Source of the DNA: Priapulus caudatus
Lineage: Eukaryota > Priapulida > Priapulimorpha > Priapulimorphida > Priapulidae
Direction: 5' to 3'
Length of the DNA: 26,822 bases
Assembly: GCF_000485595.1 (NCBI RefSeq)
Contig: NW_014577864.1
Location: 265,499 to 292,320 of the forward strand
Made by a program: the position numbers and the translations under genes. Position 1 is the first letter of the stretch, and each line of letters begins with the position of its first letter. Shown here one piece after another: positions 1 through 11,400 of the stretch. The notes beneath the pieces are model-generated. The model was not told where the DNA came from. It searched no databases and was given only the letters and a program-made list of their open reading frames with translations.

Positions 1-98
1 ATACGATTGAGTCTGATACCAACAGGTAGCAGCAGTGAAAAAGAGATTCATTCACAACTTCAGCTGTGGATAAAATGCTCTGCGAAATACCCAGATGA
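1..98 (+). CDS. EIF2AK4: GCN2 exon 1 of window (RWD, partial)
   Basis: Open in frame 1 from the first base, so the true exon start lies upstream. It encodes the middle of the RWD domain and ends with the conserved YPDE turn. The GTAAGT donor follows at 99, phase 2. The RWD domain binds GCN1, the activator at collided ribosomes. No ATG is assigned. Confidence 0.88.
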
Positions 99-3000
99 GT
101 AAGTTAGTGGTCATGTCATCTTCTTTTTTTAGTCTCTCCCTCTTAACATTATACCTCTACTACATTTTATGTATTATATCCATCTTCGCGATCATTGTTG
201 ACATTGTGAAAATAACATTCAGTATAGAACTATGACAAGTATACAAACTGCCTGTGTAGTTTAAATGTGGAGTCAAACTTGTACATATAAATCAAAGGAA
301 ACTTAATAAGTGACCTTTATAGACAGATCTTAATTTTATACAGAGGGTTTAACTGTATTAGTGCAACTCAAGGGAAATGCTAAAAGGTTCCTTTATAGAC
401 AGCTAGGTGTCTGTTCCGTAAAGGGGTCCAATACCACAGGTCTGGCTATAATATACAGTACAGTCAAATATGCTACGTTTACAAATTGAATGTGCAGTTT
501 AAATGTATATGGCTGCACAATTTGTATGTATACTGCATTTTATGATGTAGAGAGCCAGAGGTGGAACTGGAGAATAGCAAGGGATTGTCCAAGTTGGATA
601 TTCAGCAGCTGATGACAGAACTTCATGGCATCATGCAGGAGCTGAGAGGAGAGGTCAGTTACACACTTGAATGGTCTGTGATAGAAATATTACAACTTAT
701 TATGTTGGCCCTTGCTGAGCCTCTAGTAGTTCAGATAAAGTGATGTTTACATTGTTGTTAAAATGTGTTGAGTTCAACAAATGTGTAATGCCAATAATTT
801 TTTATGACTATTTACATGATTGTTTTCATGGATCGAGATAGCTATAAAGCAGATTATGCTGATTAATTATGTGAGCAATCATGTCACAGGCACAGTTTCC
901 AGCTGTTTAACATTTAAGTTTTTATCAAAATTACTCCAACTAATAAACAAACATTGTAAAAGATGTAAGCATTGCGGTATTAGTTTTAAAAAAGGTTTCA
1001 CTAATGCTTCTTGTTGCGATGCTACACCTGCTTTTATTTTTATCGATTCTCATTTGTGTATCAAAACCTTGAAGTAGATATTATGTAAAGACAAAGTTGT
1101 TTCCAAGATCAGTGGTGCATTCTGTTGTCGTAGCTGTGAATGCAGTTAATAAAGCTGCATAGATTCAAATGTTTTTGTTTATGTATCCGAGAAAACCTGT
1201 TCTGTTTTGGCCGTGCAGGTGATGATGTTACAGCTCGCACAGCATGTGCAGGAATACCTACACAAGCATAACACCCCACGGTTCAAGTCCTTTTATGAGG
1301 AGATGCTCTCCAATAACAGGAAGAAGCAGGAGAAGCTAGCTGTCATTGAGCAGAAGAAGGTGGATCAACTTAAGAAGAGGGAAGAGCAGGAGGTGTGTAC
1401 GTTATTGAGATAGGGTCTAGCGATTTAGGTGGTCTGTATTTTTTGCCATAACCCCACCACTGATGAGCGACATGGTCTGCTTCAGATATTCCAACCTTCA
1501 GTTTACAGAACATGTTGTTATAATTAGCAGCAGCTGTAAATAATCACACATGTACCACTAATACTGAATGTTTTTGCATGTATGATTACCTCGCATGTAA
1601 CAATACCAGAGGTTAATAATGAAAATGTTTGTCATTATTAACCCCTGACAATACGTATGTACACATGTACATGAGGTGTATATAAAAACGATTTTATTTT
1701 TGTTAAATTCAGATGTACTTATGTAGCTCATCAACAGTGACAGTTCCTAATGTTACCTAAATGTGATACTGTCCATGTTGCATGATACTTGCTCTATTTA
1801 ACCAGTTGTTTTCTATTGCCACTTCTAGCCATGTCATGCCGTAAAGCGTGTCGGCTATGTTTGATATCTACTTCTGCATGCTCGTGCCAGTGTAGTTATA
1901 ATGTTTTAGTCATATGCAATGATTTTTCCAGTATCAAGTGATAGAAGCTGAGATAAGGAAAAGACAAGAGATACTAAAAATCAGAGTTGAAACTACAAAT
2001 GTAAGAGTGCTCTATGACTTTGTCAATAATTGGTCTGTAGTAGCTGTCATGTTCTACAGACTATAACATGCATGTGGTGCAGTAGCTGTGATTATATAGG
2101 TATATATGTAAATAGAGGCAGCCATTTAGCTAACAAGAAACAGTCAGAACTGGTTATAATATAATGTTAATTTTCCAGCGACAGACACCTGAGTCAACAA
2201 TAGTGCGAGATACATCACCTGTACCCTGCAGCCCACTCCTAGTTAAACAGCTATCAGTTGCAGGAAGTCCAACAAAGACTTGCAAAATTCCTGTGCACTC
2301 TCTCATGGCCATAAAAAAACTACGGTAATAATCACTATGCATATCAATAACGTGGTGAAATAATCATGGACACAAAACCAACACATTTCATGGTCATTCC
2401 TTACCTTGTTTGCTATCTGTCATCTTAAGAATTTTTATATTATATACCAAATTAATACCAGAGTATGCTACTTATTATAAATAACAAAGTTAATTTTTAC
2501 TCAACCGTGCAAGTTTGAAACGTACCGCTGACGTTTCGCCTCCTGTCAGGAAGCTTTCTCAAAGCAAACTGATGTTAATCAGTTTTGACCACCAGATGGT
2601 GTGGTGGTCAATAGCTTAGTCCACACGTGACTAAGCCTGTACCCCCCTCGTCCCGGTTGATGTTTGGGGTCTTGCGGATCCAGATGGCCTCCTTAATCCA
2701 TCGCCTGATTTTGATAGGCTCGCGATCGATGATCTTCGAATTCTCCCATTCGATGGTGTGATTGTCCTTCGCTACATGGTCAGTGATCACGGATTTGGTG
2801 ATTTCGGTAGCCGACTGTTTTCGTTGGGCCCTTGTGAACGATTTGGGTGCTACGGTGTCTACGTCCTTTTTGTGTTCTTTTAGGCGGGTTATAAATTTTC
2901 GACCGGTTTCTCCAATGTAACTTTTTCCACACATTGCACACGGTATCTTGTAAACACAGTCCGTAATGTTGTGCATATCTGTTCTGTCCTTAGGATGTAC

Positions 3001-6000
3001 CAAAAGCCGTTTTAGAGTCTCAAACGGTCTCACTGTTGACGCCACAACTGCATTTTTTAGGTGACGCTGAACTACGTCCGTGACCCCTCTGACATAGGGT
3101 AGGACGATCATCGCCTTCAGTTTCTCCGTGGAGGTTTTCTTTTGGGATGTTGTTTTTTCCCGTGATGTGTGGTGCATCTCCTTGGACACTTTATCGAGTG
3201 TCCAATTGGGATAGCCACATTTTTCTAGTGCATTCTTGATGTGGCGCGCTTCAGCTTCCCAGTCCTCACTCTCCGTTATGATTTTGTCCCTACGTTCTAG
3301 TAGCATCCGTACCACTGACAGTTTGTGGTTGACTGTGTGGTGTCAGTTGAAGTTTAAGTACTGGTCCGTGTGGGACTTTTTTTTATACACCGTCAGTTTT
3401 AATGAACCATCTTCTCGTTTATGGATGAGTGTGTCGAGGAACGGAATTTTTTGATCGAGTTCTTCCTCGTACGTGAATTTGATGTTGTTGGTACAGTCGA
3501 TGCTGTTGAGGTGTTCTGTCCATTGTTGGACTGTACTAGACTTGATGATTTCCAATGTGTCATCTACATAGCGTAGCCACAATTTAGGTTTGAGATCAGA
3601 CGGTGCCGTCTCAATGGCTTTCGTTTCAAGCCATTCCATGTAAAGATTGGCAACTATAGGCGAGACCGGGCTACCCATGGCTGCTCCGAACTTCTGGTTG
3701 TATATTTGGTCTCTGAATTTGAAATATGTGGTCGTAGGCTTAGTCACGTGTGGACTGAGCTATTGACCACCACACCATCTGGTGGTCAAAACTGATTAAC
3801 ATCAGTTTGCTTTGAGAAAGCTTCCTGACAGGAGGCAAAACATCAGCGGTACGTTTCAAACTTGCACGGTTGAGTAAAAATTAACTTTGTTATTTATATT
3901 ATTCTACCAACCGAATGAACTTGTTTAATGAGTTATGCTACTTATTATTTTGTCTGCTAACTATAAAAATTATGAAAATTCTTATGCCATTTTTTATGGG
4001 GCTTTGTATGCTCCTGAACAGTAAGGGGGCGCGACATGCTAGGCAGTGTTCTGAAGACACGATAAGGGCAGATGATGATGATGACATTATGCCATCATAC
4101 AAGCCATCAACCATAACCTTTTCTGGCAAAGAGGATATAATTATCCAAAAAGGAAAATACCTTGGTGAGTGCTATTAATCTACGTGATTAATATCACGAT
4201 GTTTGGGGTTCCACCCCTTGGTGTTTTTAATGGTAATTTTCATTCTACCTTTTAAATAGTTGTGGTGCATGCCATATATGGTTAGATACTTTACTAAACC
4301 AATGATAACAGAAGTTGTACCTAGAGTATGAAGGACACCTGCCTACTAAAACACATTGTGCGCTGTTTTGTTGAAGTCTATATAGCAAAAATATGCAAAT
4401 TTAATCTCCTGTACTCTTAGTGCTATTATCTATTGCATGCTGTGGTAGGTGGCTGCTCAGCTCAGTTGACTTTGAGTTTGTATTTGTAGGTCGAGGTTCA
4501 CTGGGCAGCACTGCGTATGTGGGTATGGACAAGTTCACTGGCCAGCTAGTGGTCGTGTGTGAGTGGGTGCTACAGTGGCACCTCATGTCGATGAAGATGG
4601 GCGCTGACGAGCAACAGACGTTCGAGAAGGAAGCCAATCAGTATCGTAAACAGGTGTGTGTACATGTGTGTTCACAGGTGTGTTTACAGGTATACTCAGG
4701 TGCAGGGAAAAAAGAAAATTTATTTTTCGGGGTCTACTTTTCAAGCTCGCGTGCATGAAAATAGCACTCTAAAATTTGGTTTGCATTGAACTCTATGCAA
4801 ATTTACGGGGGCTCTTTTTGGCATTTGCGGGGCTCTTTTTGGCATTTCGGGGGCTAAATCGCCCCGAGCCCCTGTGTATTTTTTTCACTGCTCAGGTGTA
4901 GCTACAGGGCTGCCTACATGTGCACTTACACGTATACTTACACATGTCCATATGTGTGGGGTATCCTTACGTACAAGGGTGCTCATACGTGCACTTAAAT
5001 CCTTAATTAGTTACGGGGGTGGTTAAAATTGTGTGCTTGAGTCTGCTCACATTAAAAAGAATGGTCATCATTTGAGACATAGCAACAGTTTAAGGAGCCT
5101 GATGAGACTAACGTGAGTAGAAACAGATTGTTCGCTGAGTTACCTATTTTTAGCTCGCCTTGACATCGTCAAGATGAGCTATTGCCATGGGGTGTCGTCC
5201 GTCATACGTCCGTCCGTCCGTCTGTCCCTCCGTCCGTTCGTTCGTCCGTCAACATTTGGCTACGGTCAACCCACATGTTTCAAATTGCATATATTTGTTA
5301 CTCCTATGGGAGAGGTTTGAACGTCCTATTTTGGAGCACGCCAGTCGACCTACTTTCGAGCCACGTCCACTTTTTGGCAAAAATGGAAATGGCCATAAGT
5401 CAGTTCAGGTTCAATGAATGAAAAGAGGAATGATGTATGTGAATGAATGAGGACTGGCCCCAAAACATATCACACAGGTTTTGATATTTTTTTTAAATTA
5501 TGCAAATTAGGTAGATTTTGGCAATTTTACTATGCATTTCAGTGTCTGCCTATGGTCAACAATAACTCAAGAACCGTTTGACCCACATGTTTTAAATTGC
5601 ATACAGTTGTTACTCCTATGGGAGAGGTTTAAACGTCCTATTTTGAAGCACGCCAGTCAACCTACTTTCGACTTTCGACCCACGTCCACTTTTTGGCAAA
5701 AATGGAAATGGCCATAAGTCAATTCAGGTTTAACGGATTTTGCTCATTTCTGGTATGTGAATGAATAAGGACCGGCCCCAAAACATATCACATGGGTTTT
5801 GATATTTTTTTTTAATTATTCAAATTAGGTAGATTTGAGCAATTTCGCTATGCATTTCAGTGTCTGCCTACGGTCAATGATAACTCAAGAACCGTTTGAC
5901 CCACATGTTTCAAATTGCATACAGTTGTTACTCATATGGGAGAGATTTGAACGTCCTATTTTGAAGCACGCCAGTCGACCTTTTTGCAAAAATGAAAATG

Positions 6001-8374
6001 GCAATTTATATTCATTCGATTTTGCTAAATTTTGGTATATGAATGTGTAAGGCTAGCCCCAAAACAGTTGTTATTCCTATGGGAGAGATGACAATGTCCT
6101 ATTACATTTATTTCTTCTAACTGGTCAACAACTCTACAATCATACCTATATACGTGTAATATTGTGTTTTAGATTCTTCATTACAGTAATTTGACTGGAA
6201 TATTTTATTGTTTTTTTTTGCGCGATATTCGAAAACCAAAATGGCGATCATTTAGGCGCCATCTCTCGTCAAGATTTCAGACTTTCAGATCTGAAACATT
6301 TATTTTCGCATCAAAACTTATGCATATAGTGATCATTATCAAGAGTATAGAATGGGAGATAAGCTATATAATGGGAGTTCTCCCATATATACTCTTGCTT
6401 TATATATCCCCCCTCCCTCTTCTATCACACCCAAGGTGAGCTACAATGTCATTGACACTTTCATTAATACATTTTGGCTAGTTGTCGGTTTGACTAGTTG
6501 TTTGTTTTCCGCTGCAGCTTTCTAGCATAGAGCAGGAGTTGAGCTCTCTGTTGAAGCTCAGTCACCCTAACCTGGTGTCCTACCTGGCCATGAAGTTCAG
6601 CATTGAGAACACGATGATCACAATTCAGGTGTAACTGTGACTAGTGATGTTATATGAGCATGTATTTTGAGTGTGCAAAACGTGCGTTCTACAGTGGTGA
6701 TCGAATTACGACTTGTGGTTAATTAATGCTTGCAATAGCGTATGCTATGGATGTCACTTCTGTATTTTTTAGCTCATCTGACGTGTGCAGCTTGTAGAAT
6801 TGCATGATTGTCCGTCCGTCAACAGTTGGGCACAAATCTTAACCGCTCGACGTACGGTCACTATATTTGGGACGCGGGGGGGGGGGGGGTAATCCAAAAA
6901 CGAGTTGGAATGTCGAAGCTGGGGGTCAAAGGTCAAGAGGTGTAAAAGAAGGGGGAACATTCCCTCCTTAACTTAAGGTATAGGGAGGAAATGCAGAATT
7001 GCAGCACAAATCTAAACGGCTCAACCTAGGCTCGTGATAGTCGGTGTATAGCATCATGGTAGGAAAAGCCATCACTGTGCTGAAATTGGAGGTCACAGGT
7101 CAAAGGTCAATGGGGCACAGGGCAGATTTTAGACATTTTCTGAGGACATGGTCTGACGGAGCAATTGAAAAACTTTTTTGTTTTAGCGGTGACCTACCAT
7201 TTTTATGGCTTTATTGAAAGGACCGTGAAATGTACTTTCCGCTGACATGCAAAGAGTAAGTGTCGTATAACCTTTTGACCCTCAAGAGGAGGGTTAAACA
7301 TTGATTTGTTGACTGTTAACAAAGAACTGAACTGCTTATGCTATTATTAAAGCCCATACCTGTGTGAATGTGAGGCTACAGTTGCACAGTTTAATTGCAC
7401 AGGCAAATGTTTGTTGAACAATATTAACGCTCCTTAAATCATAATTCTTTTCCTAAGCAGTCTGTCATATAGGCACTTCTGAAGCTGAATCAGTGAATGC
7501 TGCGCTGTGGTAGGCAAAACACGGGGCAGGCTCCGTGTAGCGATGGCTGGCACGCTTACTAATCATACATTGTTTCCTGCCAACCTGCAATGCACATGTG
7601 TTCGCAGTGCATAGAGATTAGGGGGTGGCGAAAATGTATGCTGATATAGTTGTTCCAATTGCTAGAAATCAAACAGAATAAAGAAGACATGTATAAAGAG
7701 ACTCTGCTATGCACAAAATCGAGTTTATCAGTCAGAACACCAAGACACCCAGATGAGCCCTGTCGCACTGCGGCACTTGTTTAAACTTAAATCAACCTTT
7801 TCATCCTTGTATGGTTTATCTGTCTGACTGCATATATCTGCTTATATGTAGCACATGTTCTCTTCTACTGGATCCTGACTAACACCTACACTGTTCCCTA
7901 TTCAAGGCAATAAAGTACAAGTAGTTAGCATATCTATAAGTGTCTTTACTATTTAAGTGTAATAATTTATTTTTATAATGTATGCCAGGTGTTGAAGGAG
8001 TTTGTGAATGGCCCATCCCTCACCGCTTATGTGGGAGATGAAGGCATTCCACTTCCCATGGAGCATCTGTACCGCTTCACCCATGATATGCTGGAGGGCT
8101 TGGCATACCTACATAGCAAAGCCGTTGTACACAAAGACCTTAGGGTAGCTTGATTCGAGGAAATGTAAAATTCACAACAACTAAACACAGTTACAAATGA
8201 CCTGAAAATGAATTACATCCAAAAACTACAAAACAGTTCTGCTTATCTGTTTAAATATGGTAGATATTAAATATTGATGGCATGATGTTTAAGCCCATTC
8301 AGCTGTAAATAAAATTTATAAAATGAGAATTAAAAAAATATCATTTATTGAGATTTAATAAATATACTATATAT

Positions 8375-8409
<35 letters not shown>

Positions 8410-11400
8410 CTACATGAATTGCGTTATACTATCTGTGATTGATTTTGTCATGTAGGAGTCGAGTGTCTTTGTGAACAGCTGTCTGCAGGCACAGATTGCA
8501 GACTACAGTCTGGACAAGCGCATAGCAGAACTATGCAGTCTTGCAAATGGAGGTGATGATCTTGGTAGCATCATGCTGGTACCAGGCAGGGGAGGCAAGA
8601 AAGCCGACATCTTCAGACTGGTGAGTCTGTGATGGTGTGATATAATATTTTCTCACTTATTTTACTAACTAGTATGGGGAGCCTAACCATGAATGTTGCA
8701 ATATTGCAATTCCTTATATTTTTCATGATGAAGACTGCTTCCTGTGTATGCCATGTGGAAGTGCAGGTTTGTACGAATCCGGGAAAACCTGGAATAGCCT
8801 GGAATAATCTGGAACATTAAAAAGTGACACTTTCCAGGTCTAGAAAGTCATTGAAAATCAGCACATGTCTAGGTTATCTGGGAGGCAGATTTGCTTTATG
8901 CATGAGTTTGTTCACTAAACCTTAGTTGGATGATACGAGGAAGAAAGATCGCATTTGGACGTAATCTCCAAGCCATGAAAAGTAGAACTTTTAAGTCCTG
9001 GGAGATTCATGGGAACTACTACAAGGAAGTTTTGCCTTAGGTGTATGAACCCTGAAAGTGTGGTTAAAATACGCAATACACCCCATCTACACACACCAGG
9101 AGTTGTAAAAATCGAGGTTTAAAATATTAGTAAAAGCTTGAGTTATGCCCTTTATTTTTAGCTCATCTGACGAAGTCAGATGCAGCTTGTAGAATCGCAT
9201 GATTGTCCGTGCATTCGTCCGTGCGTCCGTGCGTCCGTGCGTCCGTCCGTGCATCCGGCCGTGCGTCCGTGCGTCCGTGCGTCCGTCAACAGTTGGGCAC
9301 AAATCTTAACCGCTCGACGTACGGTTACGATATTTGGGGCATGGGGGGGGGGGGTGATCGTGAAAAGGACTCGGGATGACCAATTTGGGGGTCAAGTGTC
9401 AAAGGTCAAGATGTGTAAACGGAGGGGGAATATTTCCCCCTTAACTTAAGGTATAGGAGGAAATACGGAATTGCGGCACAAATCTTAACGGCTCGACCTA
9501 TGCTCTTAATATTCGGTGTATAGTGTGATGGGCAGGAAACCCATCACCAGTGCGAAATTGGAGGTTACAGGTCAAAGGGCAGGGGGGGAAAGGTCAGATA
9601 TCAGACATTTTCTGAGGACATGGCCATAACAGACAGAGTGAAATACTTTTTTGTTTCAGCACTGACCTACCATTTTTATCACTTTATTGAAAGGACCATG
9701 AAATGTGCTTTCCACTGACGTGCGAAGAGTAAGTGTGTGATAACCATTTGACCCTCAAGAGGAGGGTTAAACATGGATTTGTTGAATGTTAACAAAGGAT
9801 TGAACTGCTTTTGCTATTATTAGAGCCCATACCTGTGTGGATGTGAGGCTACATTTGCAGTTCAATTGCAGAGACAAAAGTTTGTTGAACAAGGTTTACA
9901 CTCCTTAAATCATATTATTTTCTAAAGCAGTCTGTATATTAATAGCACCCTGAATGCTCGCGTGGCTACCGTCATCCGAAATGTAGGCAAAAACTCGGGG
10001 GCAACCTATTACTCATGCATGTGGGTGAACTGGCACTTTTCTAATAAACATGCACACCTGCAATGCAGATGTGTTTAATTTATTACTCACAGCTGAGCGA
10101 AATTGTCGCCTGCCTGAATATACTTGGATTTTAGCCTGTAAATTTCAGCAACTCAATGGAATTAGGTTATCTCTACTTTCTTGACTTATCACCAATGCAC
10201 GAAGGACGATGCTATCTTTGATTATTGATTACACTTGCACGCGCCATCTCACGGCAACTATAGGCCTAGTGATACATTATGACACGAATATATAAGACAG
10301 TCGAGCAGGTATGAAGTAGGATGCATTGTTAGGGTTTAGTTTTAGTGTTAATACCTATGCTACACTGTTTTGATGATGACGTAGCTGGTTTAGAGATAGA
10401 ACAGGCTTTCAACCTTTTGCAGAAACGAAGGCCAGTACAGTAGAGCAGCAGACCTCAGATGAGCACTGTCGCTAATGCGGCACTTGTTTTCCAATTATAT
10501 TAGACTGAATGTATGCATACTACTGTTTCAGGGCATGGTTGTATTGTCATTAGCAACAGGGCTCTTGGTAACAGATACATCTGAGAAGGTACCGACCAGT
10601 CTACCAGCACTATTGCAAGACTTCTTGGAAAAGTTAGCCAATTATCTGTCTTAGTTGTAGTGTTTATTCTTAAACATTACCTTCGAATATGCAATTAAGA
10701 TTGATCTGTGGTATAGGACAAAATTAATGCAAATCGTACATCATTTAGATTAAGTGTATACAAAATGAATCACTAGTTAGTGACTCTCAAAAGTTGTTGT
10801 TGCATAGTTGGTGCTGGTAGTGTTATTGTTGCTACTGTTGCTGTTGTTGGTGGTGATCTTGCTGCTGTTGCTGCTGCTGTTTTTAGCTCACCTTGACATC
10901 GTCAAGATGAGCTATTGCCATTGCCATGGGTCGTCGTCTGTCGTACGTCCGTCCGTCCGTCCTTTCGTCAACATTTGGCTACGGTCAACGATAACTCAGG
11001 AACCGTTTGACCCACATGTTTGAAATTGGGTATAGTTGTTACTGCTATAGGAGAGGTTTGAACGTCCTATTTTGGAGCACGCCAGTCGACGTACTTTCGA
11101 GCCATGGCAATTTTTTGGCAAAAATGGAAATTGCCATTAGTCAGTTCAGCTTCAATGGATTTTGCTCATTTTTGGTATGTGAATAAATAAGGGCTCGCCC
11201 CAAAACGTATTACAGGGGTTTTGATATTTAAAAAAAAATTATTCAAATTAGGTAGGTTTTGGCATATATATAGCATATTATCAAGACACACAGATAACAG
11301 TCTGTGGTGTCACACTCGTCTGGTTCGTTTTACAAGATTTCCTTGACAATATCTTTAATGAAAAATTGCTATTTCCTCTCCACCCTGCCAATAAAACGTT

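Larger units (their letters stand above)
2479..3933 (-). mobile_element. Penelope-like retroelement, 5'-truncated, inverted terminal copies
   Basis: Lies in intron 5, antisense to GCN2. The core is a reverse transcriptase fragment followed by a GIY-YIG endonuclease, the order that defines Penelope-like elements. Both ends carry the element's own 3' end, in opposite orientation (2476-2637 and 3736-3898, about 98% identical by eye). The RT N-terminal motifs are missing; the inverted copy joins where they should be. A 15-bp direct repeat (TATGCTACTTATTAT) at 2464-2478 and 3934-3948 looks like the target-site duplication, leaving about 35 extra bases inside the right border. Those bases are unexplained. 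Confidence 0.88.

Noticed and set aside
1081-1160. Possible polyadenylation signal AATAAA near 1148
   Set aside because: It lies inside intron 2, and exons 3 to 29 continue the same protein.
5182-6439. Several plus-strand open frames in family A copy 1
   Set aside because: They repeat with the internal units and match no protein family; copies disagree in frame.
9087-9302. Open frame rich in Arg-Thr-Asp-Ala-His repeats on the minus strand
   Set aside because: It is a translation of the GTCC/GTGC array of family B copy 2.
10808-11023. Leu/Val-rich open frame resembling a membrane protein
   Set aside because: Translation of the (GTT/GCT)n tract running into family A.
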